From the NCBI GenBank assembly GCA_002499945.1, contig DKYP01000177.1, positions 1 to 38,240 on the forward strand: a DNA stretch of 38,240 nucleotides. The letters run 5' to 3'. The DNA is from Lachnoclostridium sp. UBA7097 (GTDB lineage: Bacteria > Bacillota > Clostridia > Lachnospirales > Lachnospiraceae). This document shows, piece by piece, positions 24,633-34,547 of the stretch. Made by a program: the position numbers and the translations under genes. The notes below the pieces were generated by a model. It did not search any database, was not told the origin of the DNA, and saw only the letters and a list, made by a program, of their open reading frames with translations. Position 1 is the stretch's first letter. Each line of letters opens with the position of its first letter.

Positions 24633-25949
24633 TCAGCCATTTTGTTCTGTTCCCCAGCGGATTGGGATTTTTGCTTCTACAGTAAAACCGTCTTTGCCAT
24701 TATAATCCAGGCTGCCATGTAACATATCCAGCCTTTCTTCCATATGGTGAAGCCCAAATCCTTTCTTAATCTCCCCACACCCGGTCCCATTATCCTTAAT
24801 TAATATCTTTAGCAGGTTAAACTCCCTGCTAATATGGATATTGATTTTATCTGCTTTTCCATGTCTTATGGAATTGGTGATACACTCCTGTACAATACGG
24901 TAAATAATATCCTCCTCATCATCACTAAAACAATTTAAACTTGTTTCAAAATTATATTCAATCCTTGCACTTGTAGCGCTGCGCATCTCCTTTACCAGTG
25001 TTATTAACGCACTTTCAAGCCCTGATTTCTCAAGGGCATCCGGTCTTAATGCATTAACAGAACGGCGCACATCAGTAATCCCCTGCCTTGCGACCTCTGC
25101 AATAGCCTTTAACTGCTCCTTTGTCGCTTCCGGGGCTACATCCATCAAGGTTGTACACGCTTCTATCCCTGTTATAATCCCTGTAAGTGCATGGCCAAGC
25201 GTATCATGGATTTCCCTTGCCAGACGGTTTCTTTCCTTCATCTCTGCCATCTTAACAGATTCTGTTGCATAGTCTTCAAGCTGTATATTTGCCTGCTGCA
25301 GTTCGCTGTTTGCACTGTTTAGCTGGTTATTCAGTTCCAGAATCCTTTCTTTCTCATCCATCTGTATACGGACAACCATAATCATATAAATAAGAAAAAT
25401 AAATGTATTAAGGGAACTGGTAACATTTTTTATTCCTAATAACGCAGAACGTATATCACTTTGGTAATAACCAAGATAAGTTTCTAATGAAATAAGGTTA
25501 TAACGTGAAGAAACCAGGTCATAATCTGCTATAAAGTAAAACAGGCAGATAATAACTATAAACGGGAATTTCTGTTCAAGTTTTGGTACAAACCTCATAG
25601 TATCAGCAATAATAAGAAGTAAAATCCCGGTATAACTGAATCCAAGCATACAGCTGATAAAGAATCCTGTTGCTATTTCAAATGATATTTTTAATACAAG
25701 CTTATAGCCTTTTGCATCCTTTATAAGCATTATTAAAAGGCAGCTGGCATACAGGCAGCATGATATTACAGGTATCTTCCAGGCCGCCGCCGGCATATAG
25801 CTTACCTGCGCCAGAAATTCATATACTGAATTTTCATATATATACCCTGACAGGCTGCTTGCCATAATTAAAGATATATATAGTATAATTACCAGGTTCA
25901 GGTTCTTCATTATAACCAACATATAATCCGGGTTCTTATGGTTATCCAT
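24633..25949 (-). CDS. Membrane sensor histidine kinase (HisKA_3 type) of the sugar-sensing system
   Basis: The protein has 438 residues. About six membrane helices fill residues 15-205 with only a short extracytoplasmic loop, so it has no ligand-binding domain of its own. A coiled coil (210-235) leads to HisKA_3, with His248 in RLAREIHDTLGHALTG. The HATPase has an N-box near QECITNSIRHG and a G-box NGTGCG. This is the NarX/DesK-type kinase that pairs with LuxR-type regulators. It is flanked by genes for two anchored binding proteins, which probably supply the sensing function, as LevQ and LevT do for LevS. Confidence 0.92.
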   Translation of the reverse strand: MDNHKNPDYMLVIMKNLNLVIILYISLIMASSLSGYIYENSVYEFLAQVSYMPAAAWKIPVISCCLYASCLLIMLIKDAKGYKLVLKISFEIATGFFISCMLGFSYTGILLLIIADTMRFVPKLEQKFPFIVIICLFYFIADYDLVSSRYNLISLETYLGYYQSDIRSALLGIKNVTSSLNTFIFLIYMIMVVRIQMDEKERILELNNQLNSANSELQQANIQLEDYATESVKMAEMKERNRLAREIHDTLGHALTGIITGIEACTTLMDVAPEATKEQLKAIAEVARQGITDVRRSVNALRPDALEKSGLESALITLVKEMRSATSARIEYNFETSLNCFSDDEEDIIYRIVQECITNSIRHGKADKINIHISREFNLLKILIKDNGTGCGEIKKGFGLHHMEERLDMLHGSLDYNGKDGFTVEAKIPIRWGTEQNG

Positions 25950-26004
25950 CTGCCTTATCCCCCTTTTTTATATTTGCCAAAGGTTAAACAGGAGTATACT
26001 CTTT

Positions 26005-26979
26005 TTACTGCCATCTGTCTATCCCAAAACCATCTACATTATCCCTTGTTACCAGTTCCACAGGCACTAATATCCTTTTCTCTACTTTCTCCCCGTCCAG
26101 CAGTTTATATATGACATCTGCCGCTTTGCTTCCTATCTTAGATGGAAATTGTGCAGCAGAAGCCATCATCATATTTTCCTTTATTAATGCCTTGGAATCC
26201 GGCGAAGCATCTACTCCATATACACCGGTACTGCCAAGAAGGTGGTTTTCCTCCAGTGCTGCAACTACACCTACACTTGCCAGGTCATTAAGGCAGAATA
26301 CATTATCAAATTCCACGCCCCTGTTTATAGCTTCCTGCAGTCCTGGCATGGCAATTTCAAGCTGTCCCTCACATTCTATCTTCTCTACAACTTCTATATC
26401 TTTATGTCCTTTTATAGTATCCAGAAAACCCCTTACCCTGTCCTGTCCCGACTTTGCACTTTCATGTATCATCAAAACCACCCTTGCCTTGTCGCACTGT
26501 TTTAAAAAATACTGCCCCACAAGCACCCCTGCATTGTAATTATCAGAAATTATTGTACAGTCAGCAAGCTCCTCCCTGTTTACATTTGTATCCACCACAA
26601 TAATTAATATGCCTTTAGCCCTTGCCTCCTCAAGCACTGATTCCAGGCTCTTCCAGTCTACAGGCGTAACAACAAGCACATCAATACCTAAGCCAAGCAT
26701 CTCCCTTATCTGTTCAATCTGCCTGCTGGCATCTAAGGCAGGGTCCCTTAAAATAAGCCTGTCACCCTCTGCTTCAGCCCTTGCACTGATTTCTTCACTT
26801 ACAATCTTATAAAATTCATTATTCATCGTCATATAACTTGCACCAATCAGATGTGTCTTTTTTGTCTGGTTTAAAGAATAACCAGCATTTCCATATATTA
26901 CCCATAACAATATCCCCATTATAAATATATTCACGATAACAAGCAAAAACCAGAAACTTTTTTTATCTTTAAATTTCAT
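26005..26979 (-). CDS. Membrane-anchored RbsB-like sugar-binding protein, first sensor subunit
   Basis: The protein has 324 residues. A single N-terminal membrane helix (about 9-29) lacks a lipobox cysteine or a clear signal-peptidase site, so it is probably an uncleaved anchor. The remainder is a type I periplasmic-binding fold (Peripla_BP_4): IDVLVVTPVDWKSLE, IIVVDTNVN, SGQDRVRGFLDTIKG and FCLNDLASVGVVAAL. Ribosome site GGAGGGG. It begins the sensor operon and is followed 55 bases later by the kinase gene. No sugar ABC permease or ATPase is adjacent, supporting a role as a ligand-sensing partner (LevQ-like). Ligand is probably a fructose-type sugar, by context. Confidence 0.87.
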   Translation of the reverse strand: MKFKDKKSFWFLLVIVNIFIMGILLWVIYGNAGYSLNQTKKTHLIGASYMTMNNEFYKIVSEEISARAEAEGDRLILRDPALDASRQIEQIREMLGLGIDVLVVTPVDWKSLESVLEEARAKGILIIVVDTNVNREELADCTIISDNYNAGVLVGQYFLKQCDKARVVLMIHESAKSGQDRVRGFLDTIKGHKDIEVVEKIECEGQLEIAMPGLQEAINRGVEFDNVFCLNDLASVGVVAALEENHLLGSTGVYGVDASPDSKALIKENMMMASAAQFPSKIGSKAADVIYKLLDGEKVEKRILVPVELVTRDNVDGFGIDRWQ

Positions 26980-27033
26980 CTGCCCCTCCTGTTATACAAG
27001 ATTTTCTAAATTATATTTCCAGGACCATAAAAG

Positions 27034-27063
27034 ATTATACCACATACTACTTCCATTTTACAA
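27034..27063 (-). promoter_or_regulatory. Promoter of the sugar-sensing operon
   Basis: On the minus strand a perfect TATAAT (27039-27034) is preceded by TGG (an extended -10) and, 18 bases upstream, by TTGTAA (27063-27058). It lies about 55 bases before the start codon of the RbsB-like gene. Confidence 0.65.
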
Positions 27064-27266
27064 AAAATTTTTTCATCACAAAGAAAAGTGCCCACATTTT
27101 TTAAAATAATGATAAATGCCATGCAGGAAGAATTACATTTGTCAGGTGAATATAAATTATTTTTTTCTATAATTATTTTTATTAACATCCTGCATCCAGA
27201 TATGCCAGAATCATAAGCTGGTTTGCAGGCAGGACCTTAAACATTATTTAAAAGGAGGAGAAAAAT
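27064..27266 (+). promoter_or_regulatory. Divergent regulatory region before the fructanase gene
   Basis: This AT-rich region lies between the sensor operon and the fructanase gene. I see an inverted repeat ATGCAGGA (27121-27128) with TCCTGCAT (27188-27195) that could be a regulator site, and a TATAAT at 27168-27173 without a good -35 box, as expected for an activator-dependent promoter. The ribosome site AAAGGAGGAG precedes the start codon. No recognisable cre site was found by eye. Confidence 0.35.
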
Positions 27267-30200
27267 ATGGTGCGTAAAAAATTATTTATGAAAACTATGT
27301 CATCAATTCTGGCAGCTGCAGTTGCAATTACCAGTTCCGGCTGGATGCCTGTAACTGCCTTTGCAGCAGAAGAAATGCCAGCCAGTGCAATTAAAACTGT
27401 GTCTGGAGAAAACAGACCAAGGGAAGCTGCCAGCGGACTAACGGATTTTACATCTAAAGCAGGGGATGACAAAATCAGCAAAGACGAAACACAAAAGACA
27501 GTTACCCTGGACAATACTAGCGGTGACCATTTTGCTGTCTATAATGGACTACAAAATAAAACAAAGGCCTTTACATTAGAAGCAGATATTAATTTAATAG
27601 AAGATGGAACATCAGCAGCCTTAATATTTGGTATTGATGATAAAGAAAATCCTTCCAGTAAATGGTATGGTGCTAATATTAATACTGCTACAGGCGAAGG
27701 AGATGACAAGGAACGTTTCCGTATATTCCCGGCAGGGAGTGCATCCGGATTTACGGCACAAAGCAAGACCCTGGCAGACGCTGGCTACACTTCCGGACCC
27801 GTGCATTTAAAAGTTACAGTTACAGAAAATGGTAATTATACATATACTTTCGGAGCAAAAGACGGACAGGAAAATACACTTACAGGAACTATAGAAGGAT
27901 GGCAGGGAGGTTATGTTGGTATCTTGACATTTAATACTAAAGCAACATTCTCTAATATTTCATTTAATGAACTTTATAATACTAATCTGACAGGTTTGAC
28001 TAACAATAATAATGGCAGCTGGGAAGTAACAGAGGAAGGCTTATACAGCAATGCAACTGATAAAGGTGACAGTTTCCTTTACTCCCAGACACAAGGAACA
28101 GACTTTGTATATTCTACAGACGTTATTTTTAAGAAAGATGCAGGTGCCGCCGCACTTACTTTCAGAAGCAATAATAATTCTAACAGTAAAGAATCTTATG
28201 CTGTTAATATTGCTGGAGATACAAAGAAATGCAAATTCTGGAGATGGCAGAAAAATAAAGATTACCAGTTAATAGACGAAAAAGCTGTTGAAGCAACTGC
28301 TGATAATAAATATACGTTAAAAGTAGTAGCTATTGGTTCATGGATTTCTTACTATGTAAATGATGAATTAATCGCAAGCACTGGGGATTATACTTTACAA
28401 AAGGAAGATAAAGGGCAAGGAACTTGTATTAAAGATGGGTATTTTGGTTTATTAAACTTTAATGGGGAAGTGGTTTTCCAGAATACCCTTTACCAGGAAA
28501 TTAATGATGGATTTACACCACTTCTTACAGATATTAATATTACATCCTCTGCCGGGACTGTAGAAACCAAATCACAGTTCTTCCAGACAGAACCTATTAA
28601 TATCCAATATGTAAAAAATAATGCAGAAACTGTAAATGTGGAAGTGGCTAAGAAAAGTGAAAATGCTGCTATAACTATAACAGGTCCGGATGGCGTGGAA
28701 TATGCAGATGGCAAAAATATTCCAGTAGCAGAAGGTGTTAATTACATTAACGTTAAAAGCAGTATAACAGGTACAGATGGACTGGCAGCTGAAGTTACAT
28801 ACAGGGTTAATGTACACCGCAGGCAGCCAGATGCTGTATATTATAATGAACCACACCGCGGCCAGTACCATTATTCTGTAAAAGACGGCTGGGGGAATGA
28901 CCCAAATGGTCTTGTATACTACCAGGGAACTTATCATTTCTTCTACCAGTTCTATGATGATACCAAATGGGGGCCTATGCACTGGGCACATGCAACAAGC
29001 ACAGATTTAATACACTGGGAAGAAAAGCCAATGGCATTTTATCCAGATGCCAATGGTGCTATGTTCTCTGGATGTATGGTAATAGATGAAAAGAACCAGT
29101 CAGGGCTTTTCGGTGAAGGAACTGAAGGCGGTCTTGTTGCTTTAATTACAGAAGATGGAAATGGACAGCGTATTAAACTTGCTTACAGTAAAGATGGAAA
29201 TGCATGGACAAAATCAGATACTATTGCTGCTGACTGGACAGATGACCCTCTTGGCTCTGATGCTTTCAGGGACCCTAAAGTGTTCCGCTGGGAGAATAAA
29301 TGGTTTATGGTAATTGCCGGCGGCCCGCTCCGTATCTATTCATCTGACAATCTGGTAAACTGGAAATGTGAATCCACTTATCCTGATTTACATACAGAGT
29401 GCCCTGACTTATACCCAATAAAGGCAGATGACGGAAATATAAAGTGGGTACTTTCAAGAGGCGGAAGATATTATAAAATTGGTGATTTTAAAGAAGCAGA
29501 TGGAAAGTGGAGTTTTGTTCCTGATAACACCTATGCTGGATTAGCAGGAGCAGAAAATGATGGCATAATGAACTTTGGCAAGGACTCCTATGCAGCTATG
29601 ACATGGTATATACAGGACTTTGGAACCAGCCAGGACCCAACGCTTCCTGATATACTTGAAATAAACTGGGCAAATACATGGGACGACTACTGCAACTTAG
29701 TAGCAGATAAAGCAGGCCAGAAGTTTAATGGAATTTATAACCTGGTTTTAAAAGCTGGTATTAAAAAGGATGAAACTGGCAAATATGTACTGACACAGAC
29801 ACCAATTGAAAAATACCAGGAACTGCGCAATACAGAAAATAAAACTGAACTTAAAGATGTTACAGTTAGTGAAAATAATACTTTATTAAAAGACTTCAAA
29901 GGGGACTGCTATGAAATAGTTTCCCATTTTACACCAGAAACTGGCACCAAAAAGATTGGCTTTAAAGTACGTACCGGAGCCAGTGAAGAAACAGCAATTA
30001 TATATGATTTAGAAGCAGAAACATTATCTATTGACCGCAGTAAATCAGGAATTAAGATTAGTGATAAATTTGCAGAAACAGACATCCAGAAGAACGTTAC
30101 CAAAAACGCAGATGGCACAGTTGATTTACACATATATGTGGACAGGGGAATTGTAGAAGTATTTACAAAGGACTATACTGTTGCTGGTGCAAACCAGATT

Positions 30201-32744
30201 TTTCCATCAATTTCCAGCCTTGGTGCAAGTGTTTTTGCAGAAGGCAGCGATACAAAGGCAGACATTACAATTTATCCAATGAACAGCATATGGACAAATA
30301 AAATAGAAATTACAGAAGACACAAAACCATCAGGCATTGAATCTTCCTCACTTGCAGAAAATACCATTAATGTTGGTGACAGCATTAATCTTGATGCGCT
30401 CCTTCTGCCTTTAGGAGTAAAACAGGATATTACATGGTCTGCAGATGATGATAGCATGGTATCATTAACAACAAATCCTGATGATGCCACAAGTGTTGAA
30501 TTAAAAGCATTAAAAGCAGGTACTGCAAAAGTTTTTGCAACTTCTACAGCAGACCCTTCATTGAAAAAGGAATTTACTATTACAATATTTGAAAATAACT
30601 TTGATACAAACCTTGCACCATTTGTTAAAAATGGAAACTGGATGATTAATGGTGATACTTTAAGTGTTTCTAACACCGGTGCAAATGATTACTATATGAC
30701 AGAAGAAAAAAACTGTACAGGTGAATATACACTGGAAACAAATATTAAATATACAAAAGGGTTAATTAATATTTTCTTTGCCGCAAATACAACAAACCCT
30801 TTTACTGATAATGCTTATGCCATACAATTTAGCGACAACAGTACTATAAAACTTTTCCGCTTTGCTGGTGAAGATATTACAACAGCAGATATGGGCAGCA
30901 GTATTAATGATGGCAGCTACCATAACATTAAAATTACAAAGACATCAGATAGTGTAATAGTATATGTAGACGGGAAAGGACGCCTGTTATATACATTTGA
31001 TAAAAATGAATTAGAAGATTTCTATAATAATGCCCATGTTGGAATCGGGCTGTGGGATGGCGCATTAGAAGTACAGTGCTTTAAAAACTTATCTGCCAAT
31101 GAAAAAGAAACAGAATACAATGTTACTTTTTCTAATAAATTTAATGCTGAATCACATGCAACGGCAGCTGCTTCATTAAATGGCAGTATATTCAATGAAG
31201 GCAAGATTAAAGCATCTGATAAAATTGCTATTACCCTTACAGCAGATATTGGTTATTTATTTAGCAAAGACAATATGCCTGTGATTACAGCAGCCGGTGC
31301 AGATACCATTGTACCTGTTTTATCTGAAGATAAACGTACAGTTACAGCCACAGTAACAAACTTTACAACAGACACAGATATATCAGTATCTGGAACGGCA
31401 GTTAAGGACAGTACTGAAAACACTGGAAATATTGAAATTGATACCAGCAATACAGATACAAATGCAGGTAAAACAGAATTATCCCCTGACCCATCAATAC
31501 TTGAAGAAAATAAAAATGAACTGGTAGAGGCATTCGGTGATAATAAGCAAGTGGTTGAACAGTCATTAGAAGCAGGAGGAAAAATATCAATATCCCTTAA
31601 GGTTGACAAAAGTAATATCCAGCAACATGAAGAAGAAGCAATAAAAGAACTTAAACTGGATACTTCAATAACCATGGGAGCTGTTCTTGATATTAAATTA
31701 ATAGCTAAATGTTATAATGCACAAAATAGCGAACAAGCCACAACAAATGTAACAAAAATAACAAAACCTGTAGAGATATCAATACCGGTTACAGAAGCTG
31801 AAAAACTTATTGCAAAACCTGTAGAGAGTGGCTATAAAAGGAATTATTATATAATAAGAATCCATGAGGGCAAGGCAGAGAAACTTGGATGTTCCATAAA
31901 AGATAATAAACTTTTATTTAGCAGTAGATTATTTTCTACATATGTACTTATGTATGAAGATACTAAGGAAATTACTCCTCCAGAAACTACTATACCAACT
32001 ACTATACCAACTACCAGGCCAACAACAAATCCTGGACACAACAACGGAGGTTACATTCCTGGCCCACAGGCAACAACGTCTGTGCCAACAGCAACAAACA
32101 CACCGGCACCATCTAAAACACCAGTGCCATCACCAAATGCAACAAATGCACCAGTGCAGACATCATCACCTGTACCAACAGCAGTACCTTCTGCAGTACC
32201 AGTACAGACACCATCACCTGTACCATCTGGCACACAGGCACCAGACAAAACAGACAATAATAACAACACTTCATCAACATCTGTTAAAAAAGGCAGCAAG
32301 GTTACTGTTAATAATGCAAACTATACGGTGACGTCTGTTAAAACTGCAAAGACAGTCCAGTTTACAGGGCTTAAGAAAAATATCCAAAGCATAATAATAC
32401 CTACGGCCATCAAAATACCTGCGTCTGTCAAAATAAAAGGTAAAAACTACAAAGTAACATCAATTGCCCAAAATGCATTTAAAAACAATAAGAAGCTTAA
32501 GGAAATTACAATTGGTAAAAATATAATAAGTATTGGCAAAAATGCATTTAAAGGCTGCAAAAATTTAAAGAATATTAAAATCAACACACAGAAACTTAAA
32601 CTTAAAAATGTTGGAAGCAAAGCATTTAAAGGAATTAACAGCAAGGCGGTAATAAAAGCACCAGAAAGCAAAGTTAAAGCATACAAAAAAATTGCAAAGG
32701 CTAAAGGTGCAGGCAAAAATGTAAAAGTTGTAAAATTAAAATAA
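27267..32744 (+). CDS. Secreted multidomain GH32 fructanase (levanase/inulinase type)
   Basis: The protein has 1825 residues, with a signal peptide 1-33 (cut near AFA-AEE). Two tandem CBM66/laminin-G-like beta-sandwich modules (about 58-236 and 237-411) precede a cadherin-like domain (about 414-517). The GH32 core has nucleophile D545 in WGNDPNG, the stabiliser D669 in FRDP and acid/base E711 in TECPD, followed by its C-terminal beta-sandwich (to about 1006). A Big_2 Ig-like domain comes next (about 1017-1108), then a third CBM66-like module (1109-1270), a repeat-like beta domain (1278-1378), an unassigned domain (1385-1565), a Thr/Pro linker (1570-1672) and C-terminal BspA-type LRR_5 repeats (1673-1825). 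No LPXTG is seen. It probably releases fructose from levan or inulin outside the cell for the divergent PTS. Confidence 0.93.
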   Translation: MVRKKLFMKTMSSILAAAVAITSSGWMPVTAFAAEEMPASAIKTVSGENRPREAASGLTDFTSKAGDDKISKDETQKTVTLDNTSGDHFAVYNGLQNKTKAFTLEADINLIEDGTSAALIFGIDDKENPSSKWYGANINTATGEGDDKERFRIFPAGSASGFTAQSKTLADAGYTSGPVHLKVTVTENGNYTYTFGAKDGQENTLTGTIEGWQGGYVGILTFNTKATFSNISFNELYNTNLTGLTNNNNGSWEVTEEGLYSNATDKGDSFLYSQTQGTDFVYSTDVIFKKDAGAAALTFRSNNNSNSKESYAVNIAGDTKKCKFWRWQKNKDYQLIDEKAVEATADNKYTLKVVAIGSWISYYVNDELIASTGDYTLQKEDKGQGTCIKDGYFGLLNFNGEVVFQNTLYQEINDGFTPLLTDINITSSAGTVETKSQFFQTEPINIQYVKNNAETVNVEVAKKSENAAITITGPDGVEYADGKNIPVAEGVNYINVKSSITGTDGLAAEVTYRVNVHRRQPDAVYYNEPHRGQYHYSVKDGWGNDPNGLVYYQGTYHFFYQFYDDTKWGPMHWAHATSTDLIHWEEKPMAFYPDANGAMFSGCMVIDEKNQSGLFGEGTEGGLVALITEDGNGQRIKLAYSKDGNAWTKSDTIAADWTDDPLGSDAFRDPKVFRWENKWFMVIAGGPLRIYSSDNLVNWKCESTYPDLHTECPDLYPIKADDGNIKWVLSRGGRYYKIGDFKEADGKWSFVPDNTYAGLAGAENDGIMNFGKDSYAAMTWYIQDFGTSQDPTLPDILEINWANTWDDYCNLVADKAGQKFNGIYNLVLKAGIKKDETGKYVLTQTPIEKYQELRNTENKTELKDVTVSENNTLLKDFKGDCYEIVSHFTPETGTKKIGFKVRTGASEETAIIYDLEAETLSIDRSKSGIKISDKFAETDIQKNVTKNADGTVDLHIYVDRGIVEVFTKDYTVAGANQIFPSISSLGASVFAEGSDTKADITIYPMNSIWTNKIEITEDTKPSGIESSSLAENTINVGDSINLDALLLPLGVKQDITWSADDDSMVSLTTNPDDATSVELKALKAGTAKVFATSTADPSLKKEFTITIFENNFDTNLAPFVKNGNWMINGDTLSVSNTGANDYYMTEEKNCTGEYTLETNIKYTKGLINIFFAANTTNPFTDNAYAIQFSDNSTIKLFRFAGEDITTADMGSSINDGSYHNIKITKTSDSVIVYVDGKGRLLYTFDKNELEDFYNNAHVGIGLWDGALEVQCFKNLSANEKETEYNVTFSNKFNAESHATAAASLNGSIFNEGKIKASDKIAITLTADIGYLFSKDNMPVITAAGADTIVPVLSEDKRTVTATVTNFTTDTDISVSGTAVKDSTENTGNIEIDTSNTDTNAGKTELSPDPSILEENKNELVEAFGDNKQVVEQSLEAGGKISISLKVDKSNIQQHEEEAIKELKLDTSITMGAVLDIKLIAKCYNAQNSEQATTNVTKITKPVEISIPVTEAEKLIAKPVESGYKRNYYIIRIHEGKAEKLGCSIKDNKLLFSSRLFSTYVLMYEDTKEITPPETTIPTTIPTTRPTTNPGHNNGGYIPGPQATTSVPTATNTPAPSKTPVPSPNATNAPVQTSSPVPTAVPSAVPVQTPSPVPSGTQAPDKTDNNNNTSSTSVKKGSKVTVNNANYTVTSVKTAKTVQFTGLKKNIQSIIIPTAIKIPASVKIKGKNYKVTSIAQNAFKNNKKLKEITIGKNIISIGKNAFKGCKNLKNIKINTQKLKLKNVGSKAFKGINSKAVIKAPESKVKAYKKIAKAKGAGKNVKVVKLK

Positions 32745-32767
32745 TATATTGCAAAATTATTAACCGA

Positions 32768-32802
32768 AGCATCCTGCCAATTACAACGGCAGGGTGCTTT
32801 TA
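32768..32802 (+). terminator. Strong terminator of the fructanase gene
   Basis: AGCATCCTGCC (32768-32778) pairs with GGCAGGGTGCT (32788-32798), one G-U pair, nine-base loop, then TTTT. It lies 24 bases after the stop codon. Confidence 0.85.
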
Positions 32803-32805
32803 ATA

Positions 32806-32834
32806 TTGTAGTGCCCTCTCTGGTGTGGTATAAT
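32806..32834 (+). promoter_or_regulatory. Promoter of the AAA-ATPase/nuclease-like gene
   Basis: TTGTAG (32806-32811), a 17-base spacer ending in TGG (extended -10) and TATAAT (32829-32834) stand about 60 bases before the start codon. Confidence 0.65.
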
Positions 32835-32896
32835 ATTTTTTGTTTTACAACTTTTATTAAATTATTTCTTTAAATACAGATAACAGAGGTATAAAT

Positions 32897-34476
32897 ATGG
32901 GAAGATATATAAATCCTGGAAACGACGGCTTCACAGCCATACGCAAAAGTCTTTATGTCGATAAATCAGGACTTATTGCGTTTATTAATAAAAATATCGG
33001 GACAAAAGACAACCTTATCTGTGCCAGCAGGCCAAGAAGATTTGGAAAATCATATGCTGCACAGATGCTTTGTGCATACTATGATAAAAACTGTAATTCA
33101 GGACACTTGTTTTGTGATTTAGAAATTGCAAAAGATATTTCTTATAAAAAACACTTAAATAAATATAATGTTATTTACCTGGACATTACATGGTTTATTT
33201 CTACTGCTGCCAATATTAAAGATACTGTAAGTTATCTCCAGAAAGAAGTTGTACAGGAATTAAAAGAAATATTTCCAGAAACCCCACAGGATGCCTCTTC
33301 ACTGCCTGTTGCATTATCACACATAAATAAATCCACAGGAAATAAATTTATTATTCTTATTGATGAATGGGACGCACTTTTCAGGGAAGCAACAGAAGAT
33401 GAAAAACTGCAGAAAGAATATATACAGCTTTTACGTGGGCTCTTTAAAAGCAGCCAGACCGATAAAATAATAGAAGCATCATATATGACAGGTATTTTAC
33501 CAATTAAAAAATATGGTACCCAGTCCGCATTAACAGATTTCCGGGAATATTCCATGTTACAGCCCAGGAAACTTGCAGAATATGTTGGTTTTACAGAAGA
33601 AGAAGTAAAAAAACTTTGTATCCAATATAATATGGATTTTGATGAAATGAAACGCTGGTATAATGGATATTCATTTAACAGGGCAAAATCTGTCTACAAC
33701 CCAAATTCAGTTATTGAAGCTGTCAAAAATGAAGAATTTGGTGATTACTGGACACAGACAGAAACATACGAAGTCCTGAAAATATACATTGAAATGGATA
33801 AACATGGTTTAAAAGATGCCATAATACAGATGCTTGCTGGAAACAGATATACAATAGATACAGGAACCTTCCAAAACGACTTCACAAATATAAACAGCAA
33901 AGACAATGTACTTACATTACTTATCCATCTTGGATATCTTGCATACGACGCAAATACAAAAACTGTATCAATTCCAAATGAAGAAGTACGCCAGGAATTT
34001 GTCAGGGCTGTAAAATCCAGTAAATACACAGATGTTGCAAAAATAATACTTGATTCAGAAAAGTTATTACAGGATACTTTGAATATGGATGAAAAAGCTG
34101 TTGCAAAAGCCATTGAAAAAATACACCGTACAATATCAGCCCCAATCTTTTATAATAATGAACAAGCATTAAGAAGTGTTATACACCTTGCTTATATCAG
34201 CTGCACTGGAAATTATACAGAAATACAGGAACTCCCATCAGGAAATGGTTATGCCGATGTGGTTTTTATACCTAAAAAAATTCAAGGTTTCCTATACTAG
34301 TTATAGAATTAAAATGGAACAAAAGTGCAGAAAGTGCTATAAAACAGATTTATAATAACCACTATCCTGATATACTTGCCAGCCACGGAAGTGATATGCT
34401 TCTTATAGGTATAAATTATAATACCAGGACAAAAACCCACAGTTGTAAAATAGAAAAATTTCCAGTTAAAAATTGA
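32897..34476 (+). pseudogene. AAA-ATPase-like/PD-(D/E)XK (DUF1703) protein, frameshifted near its 3' end
   Basis: Frame one runs 32897-34300 (467 residues). It has a P-loop-like ASRPRRFGKSYAAQMLC, a Walker-B-like FIILIDEWDAL, and the arrangement of the AAA-ATPase-like family that ends in a DUF1703 PD-(D/E)XK nuclease-like domain. It breaks after DVVFIPKK at an A7 tract (34274-34280). One extra A would restore a frame reading NSRFPILVIELKWN and on to the TGA at 34474-34476, giving about 526 residues. The break falls between the nuclease motif Asp (ADVVF) and the ExK motif (IELK), so the short form lacks the active site. Explanations are mutation, sequencing error or transcriptional slippage. 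Family function is unknown. Its own promoter is at 32806. Confidence 0.85.
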
Positions 34477-34501
34477 CCATTATATAAGTAATGTGTACAA
34501 T
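34473..34501 (+). promoter_or_regulatory. Promoter of the S1-domain protein gene
   Basis: TTGACC (34473-34478), 17 bases, then TACAAT (34496-34501), each five of six to consensus. The -35 box overlaps the restored stop codon of the preceding gene. The leader would be about 40 bases, with ribosome site AGGAGGT. Confidence 0.6.
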
Positions 34502-34547
34502 ATAATTGCATTAAAACTTGATTTATTTTTAACAGGAGGTAAGAATT

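Noticed and set aside
31253..31675. Minus-strand frame of 140 codons inside the fructanase gene
   Set aside because: The frame is low-complexity, serine-rich and antisense to the secreted enzyme, with no ribosome site.
34271..34290. Programmed -1 ribosomal frameshift at the A7 tract
   Set aside because: Slippage in the required reading phase does not give good re-pairing in both ribosomal sites, and no downstream stimulatory structure is evident. Mutation, sequencing error or RNA polymerase slippage are more likely.
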